The notes under the pieces are model-generated. The model did no database searches. It saw nothing but the letters and a program-made list of their open reading frames with translations, and had not been told where the DNA came from. 64,000 bases of DNA, taken from positions 8,320,001-8,384,000 of the forward strand of contig WPIO01000008.1 in the NCBI GenBank assembly GCA_009760855.2, given 5' to 3'. The position numbers and the translations under genes were made by a program. Position 1 is the stretch's first letter. Each line of letters opens with the position of its first letter. Shown here in pieces: positions 22,362-34,700 of this stretch. The stretch comes from Cristatella mucedo (Eukaryota; Bryozoa; Phylactolaemata; Cristatellidae).

Positions 22362-22538
22362 TCACGTACAGAATCAACGTCACTGTCACAACGGACAGCC
22401 ACTTTGGTCTGCAGCTCGTGGACACCGCCATGACGGTGCGAGACTCCTCGGGTTGGCTGCCCAGAGTGGGTGACGTCGGCGTCACTGTTCACGTAGATGG
22501 ATGGAAAACTACTTGGCACGCATATTACCGTCTTCCCG
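22362..22538 (+). CDS. Candidate host exon, phase 1-1, unrecognised
   Basis: A 177-bp segment lies between an acceptor (TTGAAATTGCAG, AG at 22360-22361) and a strong donor (GTAAGC from 22539). It is open throughout in one frame and symmetric in phase 1, as is typical of extracellular modules. The peptide is beta-strand-like, with TYRINVTVTTDSHFGLQLVD near its start and HVDGWKTTWHAYYRLP at its end. It contains one N-glycosylation-type NVT. I do not recognise the fold. The enclosing frame also runs on past the donor to 22705. It could share a gene with the phase 1-1 exon at 27221. Confidence 0.3.
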
Positions 22539-23449
22539 GTAAGCTTGAGCCCTTCTTCCCGCTAATACCTGCGAGCCTAACGACGACCGACTGTCCAGAT
22601 TTAGAGCGGGCGATGCGCTTCTGTCTCTCCGAGCAATTAGAGTACCTGCTGCCGCCGCCGCGACCAACCGACGTTTTGGCCAGCAACGCGACTTTGCTGC
22701 AGTGAGCGCAGGCGAAAGTGTATGATGAGAAGCATGAAATGCAGTTGGAGATGTGTATGATGAGAGGCACCCTTGGCCGGTCAGACTTCAAAACAAACTT
22801 AATCTCGAGGCCCGGGAAACGAAGAGCAACAGATTCAGCAACAGGTTCTAGCGCTTGCATCAACCTTTGAACCCGGCTCGGATTAGCGGTGTGGTGAACC
22901 CATCGAAGATGCTCAATAACGAAGACTCCACCCCTGCCCTCCGCCTCTAGGTCTGTGTCTGCTCTATAGACCTCGGACCTCTTTCAATTGGTCGTATGCA
23001 GAGCCAATCAAATGACACATGTCTCCAATGACTAAGGACGAACGCGAAAATACCGACAAAATGCGGCAATGGTCGACGATGTAGTGTACTTGAAACGACG
23101 CCGAAAGATGGCGGGAATGAATTGGCATTCATAGCAGTTTCCGCAGAGAGCTTCTCTCAAACTTGCACACCAACTCAGGGATGCGCTTATCTGGCGATTT
23201 GCAATCAACACGGAAACCATCTGAGTCGCCAAGTTACTAGCCGGAGCCAGTTACTCAAACCTGCGCGTTCTGTGCAATCTGTGCGCCACCTTGGAGCTTT
23301 TAGAAACAGTGAAAAATCTCCTAATGCTATTCTGTAATTTTTCAGCCAAAGTTTTTTGTCGTATCTGTAGATCTGCCGTACGATTAGTTTTTGCCCGATT
23401 TCGTTTTTTCAATCGCTTCCACGAATTGGCTACTTAGGAAGCTAGATTC

Positions 23450-23895
23450 CGCTTTTGACTTCAACGTTCAACGGTCACTCACCTTTGGGTTTCTCTTTCA
23501 TTCGCTTTCTACGGCATTCACCTATATTTACGTAAAATACCTGCTCATCCCATCCCACTCATCTCGCTCATCTGAATCGGGTCGCCTCCGTAGTTCTCAC
23601 ACAGGCCTCACATTCTGGAAATTCAGCTCCTACGCATCCTCCGCAGTAGCGTAAGTCGTTACCTACTGGTATCGCATCCTCCGACCTGACGGCATGAAAA
23701 GTGAAAGCCCAGCTTGCTTTTCGCGCCATATATACTCACCCTTTGTGTGCATCGTCATACAGGCAGCAATGCGCCTGCTATGGCAGCGCATGTTAATATC
23801 ACAATCAAAAGAAATTCTTTCTTTTTAGCGTATGTGAAGTGCTTGAAAAGAGATTTCATTTCTCATTATACGCTATTTTCTGCGTCGTAGCTAAA
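23450..23895 (+). mobile_element. Decayed LINE 3' end
   Basis: HTGLTFWKFSSYASS-like codons mark the WNSLP region of LINE ORF2. The end at about 23830-23890 (GTATGTGAAGTGCTTGAAAA, GAGATTTCATTTCTC) is a diverged family 3' terminus. Confidence 0.5.
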
Positions 23896-23914
23896 TCAGT
23901 AGAATCGTCACTAT

Positions 23915-24212
23915 TATTGCCGAAATTTGGGCTTGCTTAGACAAGGAGACAAAATCTAAATTGGTCAATGCGTTTGTAAGATCCCGTCTCAACTTCTGTA
24001 ACTCGCTGCTCAAAGGTCTTACGGCCTATGCGATCAAGAGCTAAAGCTAGTGCACAACTCTGCAGTTATTTTGCTTTTCTGTTGTGATCACAGTAGTTGT
24101 AGGATTGCATCATTTCTCGCCTACATAGACTGACTCCCAATCAAGCGGCGTATTGACTTCAAGGTTTTGTCACTCACTCTTAGGTTTCTCCATTTTCTGT
24201 CGCCAGCCTATA
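23915..24212 (+). mobile_element. L2-like LINE fragment truncated by a minus-strand LINE
   Basis: The codons for ARLDKET..LVNAFV.SRL.FCNSLL.GL through FKVLSLTLRFLHF are recognisable, with two small indels. The fragment stops abruptly at 24212, where the ATA-repeat tail of the minus-strand LINE begins. Confidence 0.8.
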
Positions 24213-26930
24213 ATAATAATAATAATAATACATTTGCATAGCACCCTCAGAAAACTGAGTGTCTCTCTAGGCACTTTACATGTGCTATATATAGAACATT
24301 ACCGAATTTTTTTCGGTGGTAACATCCGCAAGCAGCAAACATAGTGCAATCAGATACATGCACACAAAGAACGAATCCCAAAGATGCACCAAATGCTGCG
24401 ATAAGCAGGTGCATTTTAATCTTCTTTCTAAATGCCGTCATGTCAGGGGACGTTGTGACGTGCGTCGGTAGTGAGTTTCAGGCTTTGGGAGCATAGTAAC
24501 TAAAGGCATGGTCTCCAATTGTTTTGAGGTTCGTAAGAGGAATGGCTAAACGATTTGAGTCAGAACAGCCGTTTGTACGATTCTTCGCCTGGTGGGAGAG
24601 TAGTTCTGATAGGTAGATAGGATTCAGAGAATTAAGGAACGTAAAAGTAAGTGACAGAACCCTGAATTCAATGCGCTGCTTGATTTGGAGCCAGTGCAGG
24701 TCGGCGAGAAGTGGTGCGATGTGGCGATTGCGATGCTCACGACTGATGATCCTAGCTGCAGGGTATTGCACCAACTGTAAGCGCCTCATTGTACAGGCCG
24801 GTAGATCAGCAAGCAGTGAGCTACAGAAGTCGAGACAGGATTTCACAAATAAATGTGGTATCCCAGTTTAAACAAGCCCGACTTTTAGCAATGCTCTGTA
24901 GCTGAAAGTAGGCAGACTTGACTGTGCAGCTAATATGGTCGTCTGATGAAAGGTCACTTTGTAACAGGACACTTAGATTACGTGTAGAATCAACAGGAGA
25001 TATGATGGCGAAGCCAACTTTGAGCTTTTGGTTTTCTAATATCTGAATCACACTTGGTTTGCCCATAACTAATACGTTGATTTTGTCCTCATTCAATTTA
25101 AGAAAGTTTGCTGCCATCTGCGTGCTGATGTCATCAATACATGCAGCAAGGGTGTGTTACAGAATTTGACGTGCTCGTGGGCTGGGATGGATCCCAGCAA
25201 AGGTACAACTGAGTGTCATCTGCATAGAAGTGAAAGCCTAGATTTTTACGTGGTGATCACATTAGCAAGAGGAAGAGTATAAACTTTCAAAAGAAGCTGA
25301 CCGAGCACAGACCTGAGGTACCCAGTACTTAAGTGGTTCCTCAGGAGATTATTGTTCGTTCACATCAATACTCAGGAGTCTCCCACTGAGGCAGGACCTG
25401 AACGATTGCAGTACAGTGCCAGTAATTCCCAGACAAGATTCAAGACGCTCAAGAAGGACTTTGCGATCAATAGTATCAAATACTGCCGAAAGATCAAGCA
25501 GAGAGATTCTACCCAAGTGTGCATTCATGAAAAGGTCGTTATACACCCTAAGCAATGCTGACTCTGAGAAGTTATTAGCTCTAAACCCACACTGGAACTT
25601 ACTTGCTAGGTTTGAAGTCTCAATATAAGAGTTCAGTTCTGCCACGGCTCGTTCTAGTATCTTTGATAGGAACCGGAAAAGGGAGACTGGACGGAAGCTG
25701 CTTAAGTCTTCTTGGTCTAGCGTTTTTCCTTAATTAGTCGCCTGACTACAGCCTTTTTTAAAGGTGCAGGGACCTGACCTGAAGCTAAGGACATATTTGT
25801 TATGTTAGTTATGCGTGGCTGCAGCAGATCTAAGCATCGTAGAAATAGGACAGCGTGAATAGGGTCTAGAAGACTTGTAGTCTTTTATGACTGGAAGGTG
25901 TATTTTAGGATAAGGTCACTCGTGGCCTGCTTGAATGTAAAAATCAAGGGAGTGCAGGGAAACGATGGACATGAGTCATGTGTTGATGTAAATGAGGGAC
26001 ATGAGTCCAGAGGGGTTCCTGCAACCCTAAAGACAGACTCTCTAATCTTGTCTATCTTGCTGATAAAGAAGCTAGATAAGCGATCGGCTAGGTCACCACA
26101 AGGATCACTTGGTAAGGCGCTAATCAGGGAGTGGTTAATGAGACGGTTGATGGTAGACATCAACACATTGGATTGTGCATCTGATTTTCAACAGTGTTTT
26201 TTGAAGAAGATAGACCTGGCCTGACTAGGGTCGGTTTGTGTTATTTACAGTAGTCTTCGTATGTCTGACGATGGATGGTCAATCCTGATCCCGTGTAGGC
26301 TTTTTTAATCCTGCACCTAGTAGACCTAGCTAGTTTAATGTCTGCGGTAAACCATAGTCCGTCTGGGCGAGGGCGCACATTATACTTGTTCAGCGGTGCA
26401 AACTCGTTAAGCTCGTCAGCAAGTGTCGTGTTGTGCCATTTTCTACCGACGATGACAGGTCGGATGGAGGCTTGAGCAGTAAGAGCGAAGAAGATATTTT
26501 TGCTCTGACTGCACAGCTTCAATGTCAAGGTTCTTGAGTTTTCGTGATTCACAGTTAGTTTAGGATGCGGAGGAGGCCCCACACTGTAGATTGAACGAGA
26601 TCGGCATATGATCAGATGAGCAGGACTCAGTGATAATAGGGAATGATAGCATACACTTGTGGGAGAATGTTGATCGAGTGCGTGACCCTAGTTGTGAGTG
26701 GGGTCATGCACACACAAGCCATAAAAGAAAAAGAGTCAGTCAGTCAGTGAACAAAATTCAGCTCATAATGCGCCAGTCAAGTGTCAAAATGAATGTTAAA
26801 ATCCTCCGTAACGAGGAAATATCGATTTCTGGCACTCAGAATTGAAATGGTATCAGATGCGATAAAGGAGGAGTTGGTACTTGGTGGGTGATAGATCACT
26901 GCCACCTATCACAAAAGCTCCCTCACCCAG
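24213..26930 (-). mobile_element. L2-like non-LTR retrotransposon with endonuclease and RT remnants
   Basis: Read on the minus strand, the element has several recognisable parts. First comes the C-terminal part of an APE endonuclease, with EDFNIHFD near 26795 and SDHMPI near 26615. Next is the inter-domain region (RPRPDGLWFTADIKLAR, about 26340). The RT domain follows, starting with KFQCGFRANNFSESALL (about 25590), with a motif A DLSAVFDTIDRKVLL. Last is the C-terminal region ending near 24490, and a 3' end with an AATAATAAT tail at 24213. Several frameshifts make it a pseudogene. About 2.7 kb remains, the longest LINE copy in the window. Confidence 0.88.
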
Positions 26931-27220
26931 GCTACGCATTGCAATACCCGCTCTTCTGACTCAACTCGTTTAGCTGCCGACGAAGAGTCTGCGCCGAGTC
27001 TGAAGAGCCTGTCGACAATACGTGAACCTTAGTCGCCATTGGTCCTGGTTAGTCGCCATCGGTTCATTCATTCTCAGGTTATCGGTTCAAGTAATGCTTG
27101 GAGCTCGGCGTTGCCCGTGCGCCCTTATGAATGGCCGCGCTCACGCGGGCCACGGTGCGTCTGCAAAAGCGATCTGCGGAGCCTCCGGCCAGGTTATGAC
27201 AGGCGACTGTCACTTTGCAG

Positions 27221-27571
27221 AGGCGGTTGCAGTGGCGCCTACTGCTGGCGCCTCGAGGGCTGCTGCTGCTAGCCCGGAGACTGCTCCGAATAGCCTGCCG
27301 ATGACAAGGTGGCCAACCGCGATACCGTCAGCACTGTCGTCGACGGCAGGACTAGTTCGTGTCGCCTCAGTCGACGCCACTACGATGACGTCTCTAATTG
27401 CCCACGCGTCTGCCGGCCAGTCTAAGCCGGAATGGTGGCACGTGCTACTTGCTGTATTAGGGAGCGTTATGGGTCTCGTGGCATTACTCGGGCTGCTTAT
27501 GGCGTGGAGCAAAAGCAAGAAACGGCAGGTGCTGCTTGGCGATGAGAGTCACGGTAGCCGTCTACTAGCAG
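27221..27571 (+). CDS. Candidate host exon: Ser/Thr/Ala-rich stalk plus transmembrane helix
   Basis: An open segment lies between an acceptor (CACTTTGCAG, 27211-27220) and a possible donor (GTGCGT from 27572). It is symmetric in phase 1. It encodes an Ala/Ser/Thr-rich stretch like a mucin stalk. Next comes a hydrophobic helix (LLAVLGSVMGLVALLGLLMA, about 27446-27505) and a basic stop-transfer SKSKKR. This layout fits the juxtamembrane exon of a type I membrane protein. I do not recognise the family. The open frame itself runs from 27022 to 27606. GC-rich chance ORFs are common here, but the TM plus KKR pattern is unusual for chance. Confidence 0.38.
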
Positions 27572-28434
27572 GTGCGTCGCAGACGGTGATATTTCTGACG
27601 ACTTAGGAAAGCTGACTTCGCGATAATCAGATTTTTAGTAGGTGCGTTGGTCGCACGTAACATAATATTAAGAGCAACCCTTCGTATTTTATTTCAATCT
27701 GTGCGAGCCCGTCGTCGTCGCTCGGGCGCTTCTGGTTACTACCAGAACCTAGCGCGCAGGAACCGCTACTTACGAATGAGTTATACAGGCACGCTTATGC
27801 TTGATAGTAGTTTGTGCCTGACATTATTTGGTACTAATCATACTTTTATCTAATCTTATACAAAGAAGCGAGATAAAAGAAATCGCGAAAAAAATGCAGT
27901 CCATTGTACGAAAAGCATTCTTCCTACCTGCCAGCAGACGGACCTTGAACCGGACAAAGGCAAAACCGGACACCGGACGAAGGCAGGCGTTGCTTTCCGT
28001 TCCGTTTAAGTTTGAAATTTCTCTTATTTAATATAGCTGTATAGCTAGAAGGTCAAAGGAACCCTATCGGTCTTTATTTTTCTCTGACAGGATCACTCCT
28101 ACCCATGTTTTTGTCATGCTGGTTCGTTCGGTCACCACCTTTAATCCGGAATTTGGAATGACCGAACCTAAAGCGGCTCAGCAAGAAAGCAGCTACTGAT
28201 GCGTTTTACCGCTTAGATGATCCAGACCATACCGGATGATGACACGCGTAACCGTAGCTGGGCACTCGCTCTGCCTTGCGAATTTCGTTCAGCAAACTTC
28301 GGATAGTCTCGCTTATTTAGTCTGCGTTGAGTTACTGTCTGCCTGAAATGCTATGAGATTAAAACCTCGCGCCAGTAAACATGCGACCATCGGAAACGGT
28401 CAAATTACGTTTCCGGTTAAGAAAAACCCTCTGC
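27572..28434. other. Non-coding stretch
   Basis: No gene, RNA or repeat recognised. Confidence 0.4.
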
Positions 28435-28560
28435 TCTCTCTCGCTCACCTCTCTCTCTCCTCTTTCTTCTCTCTCCGCTCTCTCTCTCTATATATATATA
28501 TTTATTTATTTATATATATGTATATATATTTATTTATTTATTTATTTATATATATATCTG
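28435..28560. repeat. (CT)n then (TA)n/(TTTA)n microsatellite
   Basis: A CT-rich tract passes directly into TATATA and TTTATTTA units. Confidence 0.9.
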
Positions 28561-28789
28561 TCTAACTTGTCGGCGGGCCGGATAGAGGGCGTAAAGCTAT
28601 ATCTGGACGCGTTGCCGCTCGCTCACAGAGATCTTCTGCTTTAGTCGGACAGCTATGAACCATTGTAAGATCCCCTGAAAATTCATCAGAATAATGCAAA
28701 CACCTACAGCTCACTGACCTACGCATAGTATTATGGTTGCGCGGGGGTGAAGCGGAGTGCACATGCACCTATATTTACCTACATGCGCA

Positions 28790-28819
28790 CACACACACAC
28801 ACACACACCCACACACACA

Positions 28820-28860
<41 letters not shown>

Positions 28861-28920
28861 CACACACACACACACACATACCTGCACACACATACATATA
28901 TATATATTATATGTATATGC
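28790..28920. repeat. (CA)n microsatellite followed by (TA)n
   Basis: About 90 bp of CA with a few CCA and TACA interruptions, then ATATATAT. Confidence 0.95.
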
Positions 28921-30435
28921 ATTATGTATGTACTGTCTCTATAGAGCGAAGTCTTGAGGTCCGGTGGCACACGGGCTTAAGCACAAGTTGCCGCTCCGTT
29001 TGTCATTCCAGACAGAAATTCTGTCATTGCCGCAGCACACCACGCCCACCACAGCCGAGAGCACAAAGCGCCGAGACGCTCGTCAGCGCGAGTGAGACCG
29101 GCGAGCGGCGCGACGAAGGCGAGCAGCCGCGTCAGTCAGAGAACAGCTACGAGCAACGCCAGCAGACGGAGCACCGCCGCCGCCGCCTCCGCTTGCGTCG
29201 AAATCACTATCTCGTCGTCCCGACCGCAACGACCCCACGGAGTTTCTGGGAAACCATGAAGAGAGACGCGTCTCGTGAGGTATTCCATTAAAAAAAGACA
29301 CTTAAAAAAATCCGCGAGAGTTTTCCTTCTGAGTGCAAGCGCTGCCTCCGAATGCTGTCGCCTGCTGTCGCTGTCAGCGATGCTGTCACGTGCGTCCGTA
29401 AGCGTCGCGTCCCAGAGGAATGGCTTCTTGGGACAGGCGGCGGCTCTCATACGAGCGGTCGAGCTACGAAACGAAATCGCGCATGCGGATAATTATAGCT
29501 GCAGTAATTTCGCTACTAAGGCATCTCCTAGCGCCTCTAGAGAGAAAAAGATTTACGCTTTATGCGCACGTCGTGCGGGCTGGAACGAAAGCTTCAGCTG
29601 ACTGGCCGCGACGAGCGCCACCCACGCGACAGTTGTAACGGCGCGAAACGAGCGACCAGCTCGCAGCAGCGTGAAACGAGCTATGAGTACGGCATTGGTG
29701 CAGCCTGACGCGAGTACCGCTCCTATGTCGGTGCAGATTTCTTTCCTCTATCGTGCACCGCTCATTATTTCGCGAAATCGGAAAATAAATTGGGTCAGTC
29801 GCTCCAACTTCGTCGGCGCAGCGGCTTACTGAGCATGAACTCTACGGGACAGTCGGCTCGGCTGGATCTCCCAAGATGCGCCCGCGGACGCTGCTGCCAC
29901 ACCGGCGAGCTTGCGAGCTGCTACCGATGACGTCAGCACCGATGCGACTTACGGGTGGCGCTATCTTTGCCCGTTTCGCTGCGCCCTCCCCCCCCCGCCG
30001 GCGCTTGGCCGACGCCGGCTACGCCGCCTGCGGCGCTGAATGGTCGTTTAAGCGACCGCAGGAGCTTCCGTCTAGGTCCGTCCATCCGTCCGTCCACACC
30101 ACTGCTTCCGCTCCGCCGGACCTATCTCGCTCGCTGTGCGAGATTCTACGAGAGGAGGGAGGCCGACTGCCGAGCCCGCCGCTAGCTCGGCACTGCCAGC
30201 CATTGGCGCCGCCTGTGCGGCTTTTGCTGTGGCTGCCCGCCATTGGCTCCGCCATCGGGCCAGCCTTTTGAGCTACGTGGCTTTTTGCGAAGCGATATCT
30301 CGGTCGGCAAATCAAAAAAGCCACGAAGGTCGTGCGCGTTTCACGCCGGACAACCTTCCGTCGCGAACTGAAATTCGAAGCGGTTTACGAAAGACGCGTA
30401 CATTAGCCAGCCGCCGTGACCTCTCGCAGAATCGG
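28921..30435. other. GC-rich stretch, no gene recognised
   Basis: Several 70-180 codon open frames occur on both strands, overlapping one another without domain features. None is called. Confidence 0.4.
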
Positions 30436-30437
30436 AA

Positions 30438-30462
30438 AGAGAGGAAGAGAGAGAGAGAGAGA

Positions 30463-30499
<37 letters not shown>

Positions 30500-30500
30500 G
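30438..30500. repeat. (GA)n/(GT)n microsatellite
   Basis: GA runs interrupted by GTGTGTGTGT. Confidence 0.95.
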
Positions 30501-30965
30501 AGCACGACTTACTGGAAATAGGGCGAGTGCGGGAGGACATTAATTGTCATCATTCTCCTTCGGGCGCATAGTTAAGACAGCGAAGTCGCGTCTACGGGAG
30601 CCCTGACGGCCAATCAATTTGTCCTTTATGAGGATATTGAGGTTTATTGGGAAGGAAGAGCGTCTACTCGAAGCTCGCTCAGCTGTGAGAGGGACGCGCG
30701 GAAGCAAGGCGGAAGCGGCGATGCCACTTTCATGTAGTCATTTCCGCTTGCTATCCCCCCCTCGGTTCTGGGTTGCCCCCATAACAACCGGGTTCAGGGC
30801 TTTGTCGGGAAAAATCCTGATCGTCATCATGTCCACCCGTGACTCCATCGTACCGGTAATTTCAGTTCCCGCGACGACGTGCAGATCCGATCGCGACATG
30901 CAACTCAAACGAACCTCCTTTCAACCTGCGTGCGTTTAAGCTTCAGATCGAAACTAGAAACCAGA

Positions 30966-31216
30966 TGCCCGCCAGCTGACCTCGCCAGCTGACCTCGCCA
31001 GCTGACCTCGCCAGCTGACCTCGCCAGCTGACCTCGCCAGCTGACCTCGCGACCTCCAGCTGACCTCGCCAGCGCCAGCGACCTCGCCAGCTGACCTCGC
31101 CAGCTGACCTCGCCAGCTGACCTCGCCAGCTGACCTCGCCAGCTGACCTCGCCAGCTGACCTCGCCAGCTGACCTCGCCAGCTGACCTCGCCAGCTGACC
31201 TCGCCAGCTGACCTCG
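30966..31216. repeat. 13-bp minisatellite (CAGCTGACCTCGC)n
   Basis: About 18 near-identical units in tandem with one rearranged block near 31048-31085. The open frame on the opposite strand is a shadow of the repeat. It lies about 210 bp before the Polinton insertion site. Confidence 0.97.
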
Positions 31217-31422
31217 ACGAGCTTCTCGAGTAGCGGTAACGGCGAGCTCCTGTGGAGCAGCTTGTACTAATTACTCTCACCGACGGCCCACGCGCGAAGC
31301 CCGCCCAAATGGCGCGCTGCTGCTGGCGAAGCACTCTCTGCGGCTCTCTCTGTCGCATGGCGTTCGCTCTGCGCTGCCTCTCCTTCCCTGCGCTGCCTCG
31401 CTCTGCATGCTCATCCTCCGCT

Positions 31423-31427
31423 CGGCA
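31423..31427. repeat. Polinton target-site duplication, left copy (CGGCA)
   Basis: CGGCA directly precedes AGTAGTATG at 31428. The same five bases directly follow ACTACT at 53992. The match extends to CTCGGCA if the last two bases of the element are included. Confidence 0.85.
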
Positions 31428-31650
31428 AGTAGTATGTGGTTTTACCATTTCGCACCCAGACCCACACTCGAGTACATTTCAAAATTTGCCCTCGCTTCGC
31501 TCGGACTCATTTCTAAATGACCGTCCTGAGTGTCAGTGTGTGAAATAGAAAAACCAAATACTAGTCTATGGGATTCCTGTCTGACTTTAGCGCAAATGTA
31601 AAACAAATAGACTACTCTACTAAAATTCCAAAACTTAGTTAATATGTATT
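31428..31650. repeat. Polinton left terminal inverted repeat
   Basis: It begins AGTAGTATGTGGTTTTACC and matches the reverse complement of 53770-53992. By eye there are about 12 mismatches in the first ~170 bp; similarity fades near 31650. Polintons characteristically start with AG and end with CT. Confidence 0.95.
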
Positions 31651-31717
31651 ATAGTAATTTTTTATAATAACAGAAATTCTAAATTTGATTTAAAGAAAAA
31701 TATTTATATGTTATAAG

Positions 31718-34700
31718 ATGTCAGAAATAAACACATTTTTACGGCGTGAGGGGGAATCATTCAAAGATCATGCAGAAAGATTAGTATTTTCTTACGAACA
31801 ACACTTTAAAGTTAAACCTTCTTTTACTAAGAAATACGGCAAGTCAACTAGAATTGTTCACTATCCAGTTTCTGCAGTTGATATAAAGGATTTGATTGAA
31901 CCTCTTTCTGCTAATCAAATAACTAAACCAACAAAATCAGAAAGAAGAAATTGTTTCTTTAAAGAAGCAAAACGTCTTTGTAAGATAAAAATAAGTGGAT
32001 GGTTTTTAGGTAGAAAGAGTACTAATGGAACTGCAATAGATTGTGAATATGAAGGTTTGGAATTAGAGGATGCAGATTTAGAAGTATTTAAGAAAAAGTC
32101 TTCTGGATTAATAAATGTTTTGAAAGATATTTCCTTCATCGTGCTACTGTAAAATTGGTTTTCTTTTACAAGTAAAATTAGAGAATGCTAGAAAAGAAAC
32201 TACTTTTGCACCTATTAATGGAAGTACTCCAATAACTTTAAGTAGAGTCTCTCACTTTAATTCAATAATTGATTAACATTTTGCGACTTTCAATAATGTT
32301 GTTGATAATTGAAATGAGGGTGGTTCTTCATGTAGAATTATTGGTATTGTTAATGCTTTTGCAAAGTTTACTGTTTTTAATCCTCAAATTGGCGGTTCAT
32401 ACTGTGATTTACCTGATAAATTGAAAAAAAAGAGATGTGTTATAAATATAAAAATACAGATGAAAACTGTTGTGCATTGTGGTGTGTTTTAAGAGCATTA
32501 CATCAAAGAGAGAGAACCATCCAGAAATGATCCATGATTTAAGACAAATAATGCTTGAGAATTATTCTGATATACTACCTCTAATAAAACAAATGTTTTT
32601 CCTATAGATGCAAAAGATTCAAGGAATCTATTTATGGTTAATGGTCATGTACCAATTAGAGTAAAAGACATTCTAGAACTTGCAAAACTATTCAATATTT
32701 CAATAAATGTTTATGAATATACTAATTCTGTTTGTCCTTTAATTGTTTGTTCAGATGCAAGTGAAAAACATATAGATCTACTACTTTATTCTAATCAAGG
32801 AAAATCTCATTATGTATTGATAACAAATTGTAATGCACTTTTTAGAACAGAGAGAGATCATGGTAGAACAAGATTATTTTGCGATAGATGTCTTTCAAGA
32901 TTCTATGAGCAAGAAAAACTAGATAAACATATTTTCGATTGTAATTCAGAACATTGTGGAACATCAAGAATAAAAATGCCATTAGCTAATACAAGAAAAG
33001 ACGGCACAGGAGATTTAGTTATGTTTAGAGATTTTGATAAAATGATTAAATCACCATTAGTTGCCTATTCAGATTTTGAGTGTTAATAGGAACTATTGAT
33101 AAACCAGGAGAATCAATAAAAGGGTCTGTCAATCAACATAAACCCTGTTCTGCTGCTTACGTAATTATAGATCATGAAGGAAAAGTTGTATCACAATATA
33201 AACAAATATTTGATCCTGACTGTATTAGTAAATTCATTCTTTCTTTAAAAGTAGATTGTAAAAAAAACAAGTAGAAAAATTAAAAGAAGTACTTGATAAG
33301 CACAAAGTTTTTGATAAGACAACTATGACATTTGAAGAAAAAGAAGATTATGATAATGCATCTGCTTGTTGGATTTTTGGAAAGTGTTTAACGGAAGAAT
33401 TAAAGGTATTAGATCATTGTCATCTTACTGGTAAATACCGAGGCGCAGCACATGATATTTGCAATAGAAAACTAAGAATTTTTCCTAGAACATTTAAACT
33501 TCCAGTTTATATTCATAATCTTAGAGGATATGATTCCCATTTAATTGTTAATACTCTTAATTGGGATATTGATAAGAAACAGGTAATTGCTAATAATAAA
33601 GAGAAGTTTTTAACTATAGACTTTGGCCATCTTTGTTTGAGAGATTCCTATCAATTACTACAAAGTCCACTTGATAAATTAGTAAAGAACCTATCTCAGG
33701 CAAATGACAAATTCAATGTAATAAGGCACCACTTTGAGGGAATTGATGATAAAAATAGCATTACTAACAAAGAAATGTATTTATCCATATGAGTACATGG
33801 ATACTTTTGCTAGATTTGAAGAAACAAGTTTACCACCAATTGAAAGGTTTATTCAAGTCTTAGTGGAGATATTTCGAAAGAAGATTATGCTCATGCAAAT
33901 AAGGTTTGGATTGCTATTGAGATAAAAGCATTAAAAGAGTATCATTATTTATATTTGACAATTGATTTTTTAGCATTAGCAGATGTTTTTGAAAAATTTC
34001 ATGATCCAATAATGACAAATTACCAGATAGATCCTGAAAAGTTTTTAACAATTCCACAATTAACTTGGACAGCAGGATTAAAACATACAGGTATTGTTCT
34101 TGAATTATTAACTGATCCAGATATGTATCTTTTCTTTGAAAAAGGAATTCGAGGAGGGATGATACAAGTATCAAAACGTTATGCCAAATCAAATAATAAC
34201 AGATGTAATGATTTCAACCCAGATTAGTTAGCATCATATTTATTACATTTCGATGCAACAACTCTTTATGGTTGGGCTATGAAGCAATTTCTGCCAACTG
34301 GTGGTTTTAATTTCTTATCAAATCAAAAAGTAAAATTATGGAATGAAAATAAGAGTAATATAATTAAAAATATTATACCTTCATCAAATAAGGGTTACGT
34401 TCTTGAAGTTGGTATTAATTGTCCAAAAGATAAACATGATTTATTTTCTGACTATCCTTTACTTCCTGAAAACAAACGGATAAAGAAGAATAAACATTCA
34501 AAATAGGAAAAATCCTTTAACAGAGGAAACGATCCTGTTGAAAAATTGATATTGGACTTGAAACCAAAAAAAGTATGTTATTCATTATCTTAATCTTAAG
34601 GATTGTGTTGAATTAGGATATGGATTAACACATATTCACAGAGTATTAGAGCTTGATCAATTTGATTGGCTATCTTCATACATTGATAATAATACAAAAC

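Noticed and set aside
30966-31216. CRISPR-like array
   Set aside because: Units are directly contiguous with no unique spacers, and the context is eukaryotic.
30954-31448. 164-codon minus-strand frame (GEVSWRGQLARSA repeats)
   Set aside because: It is the translation of the 13-bp minisatellite. 13 is not a multiple of 3 and the peptide cycles through three frames.
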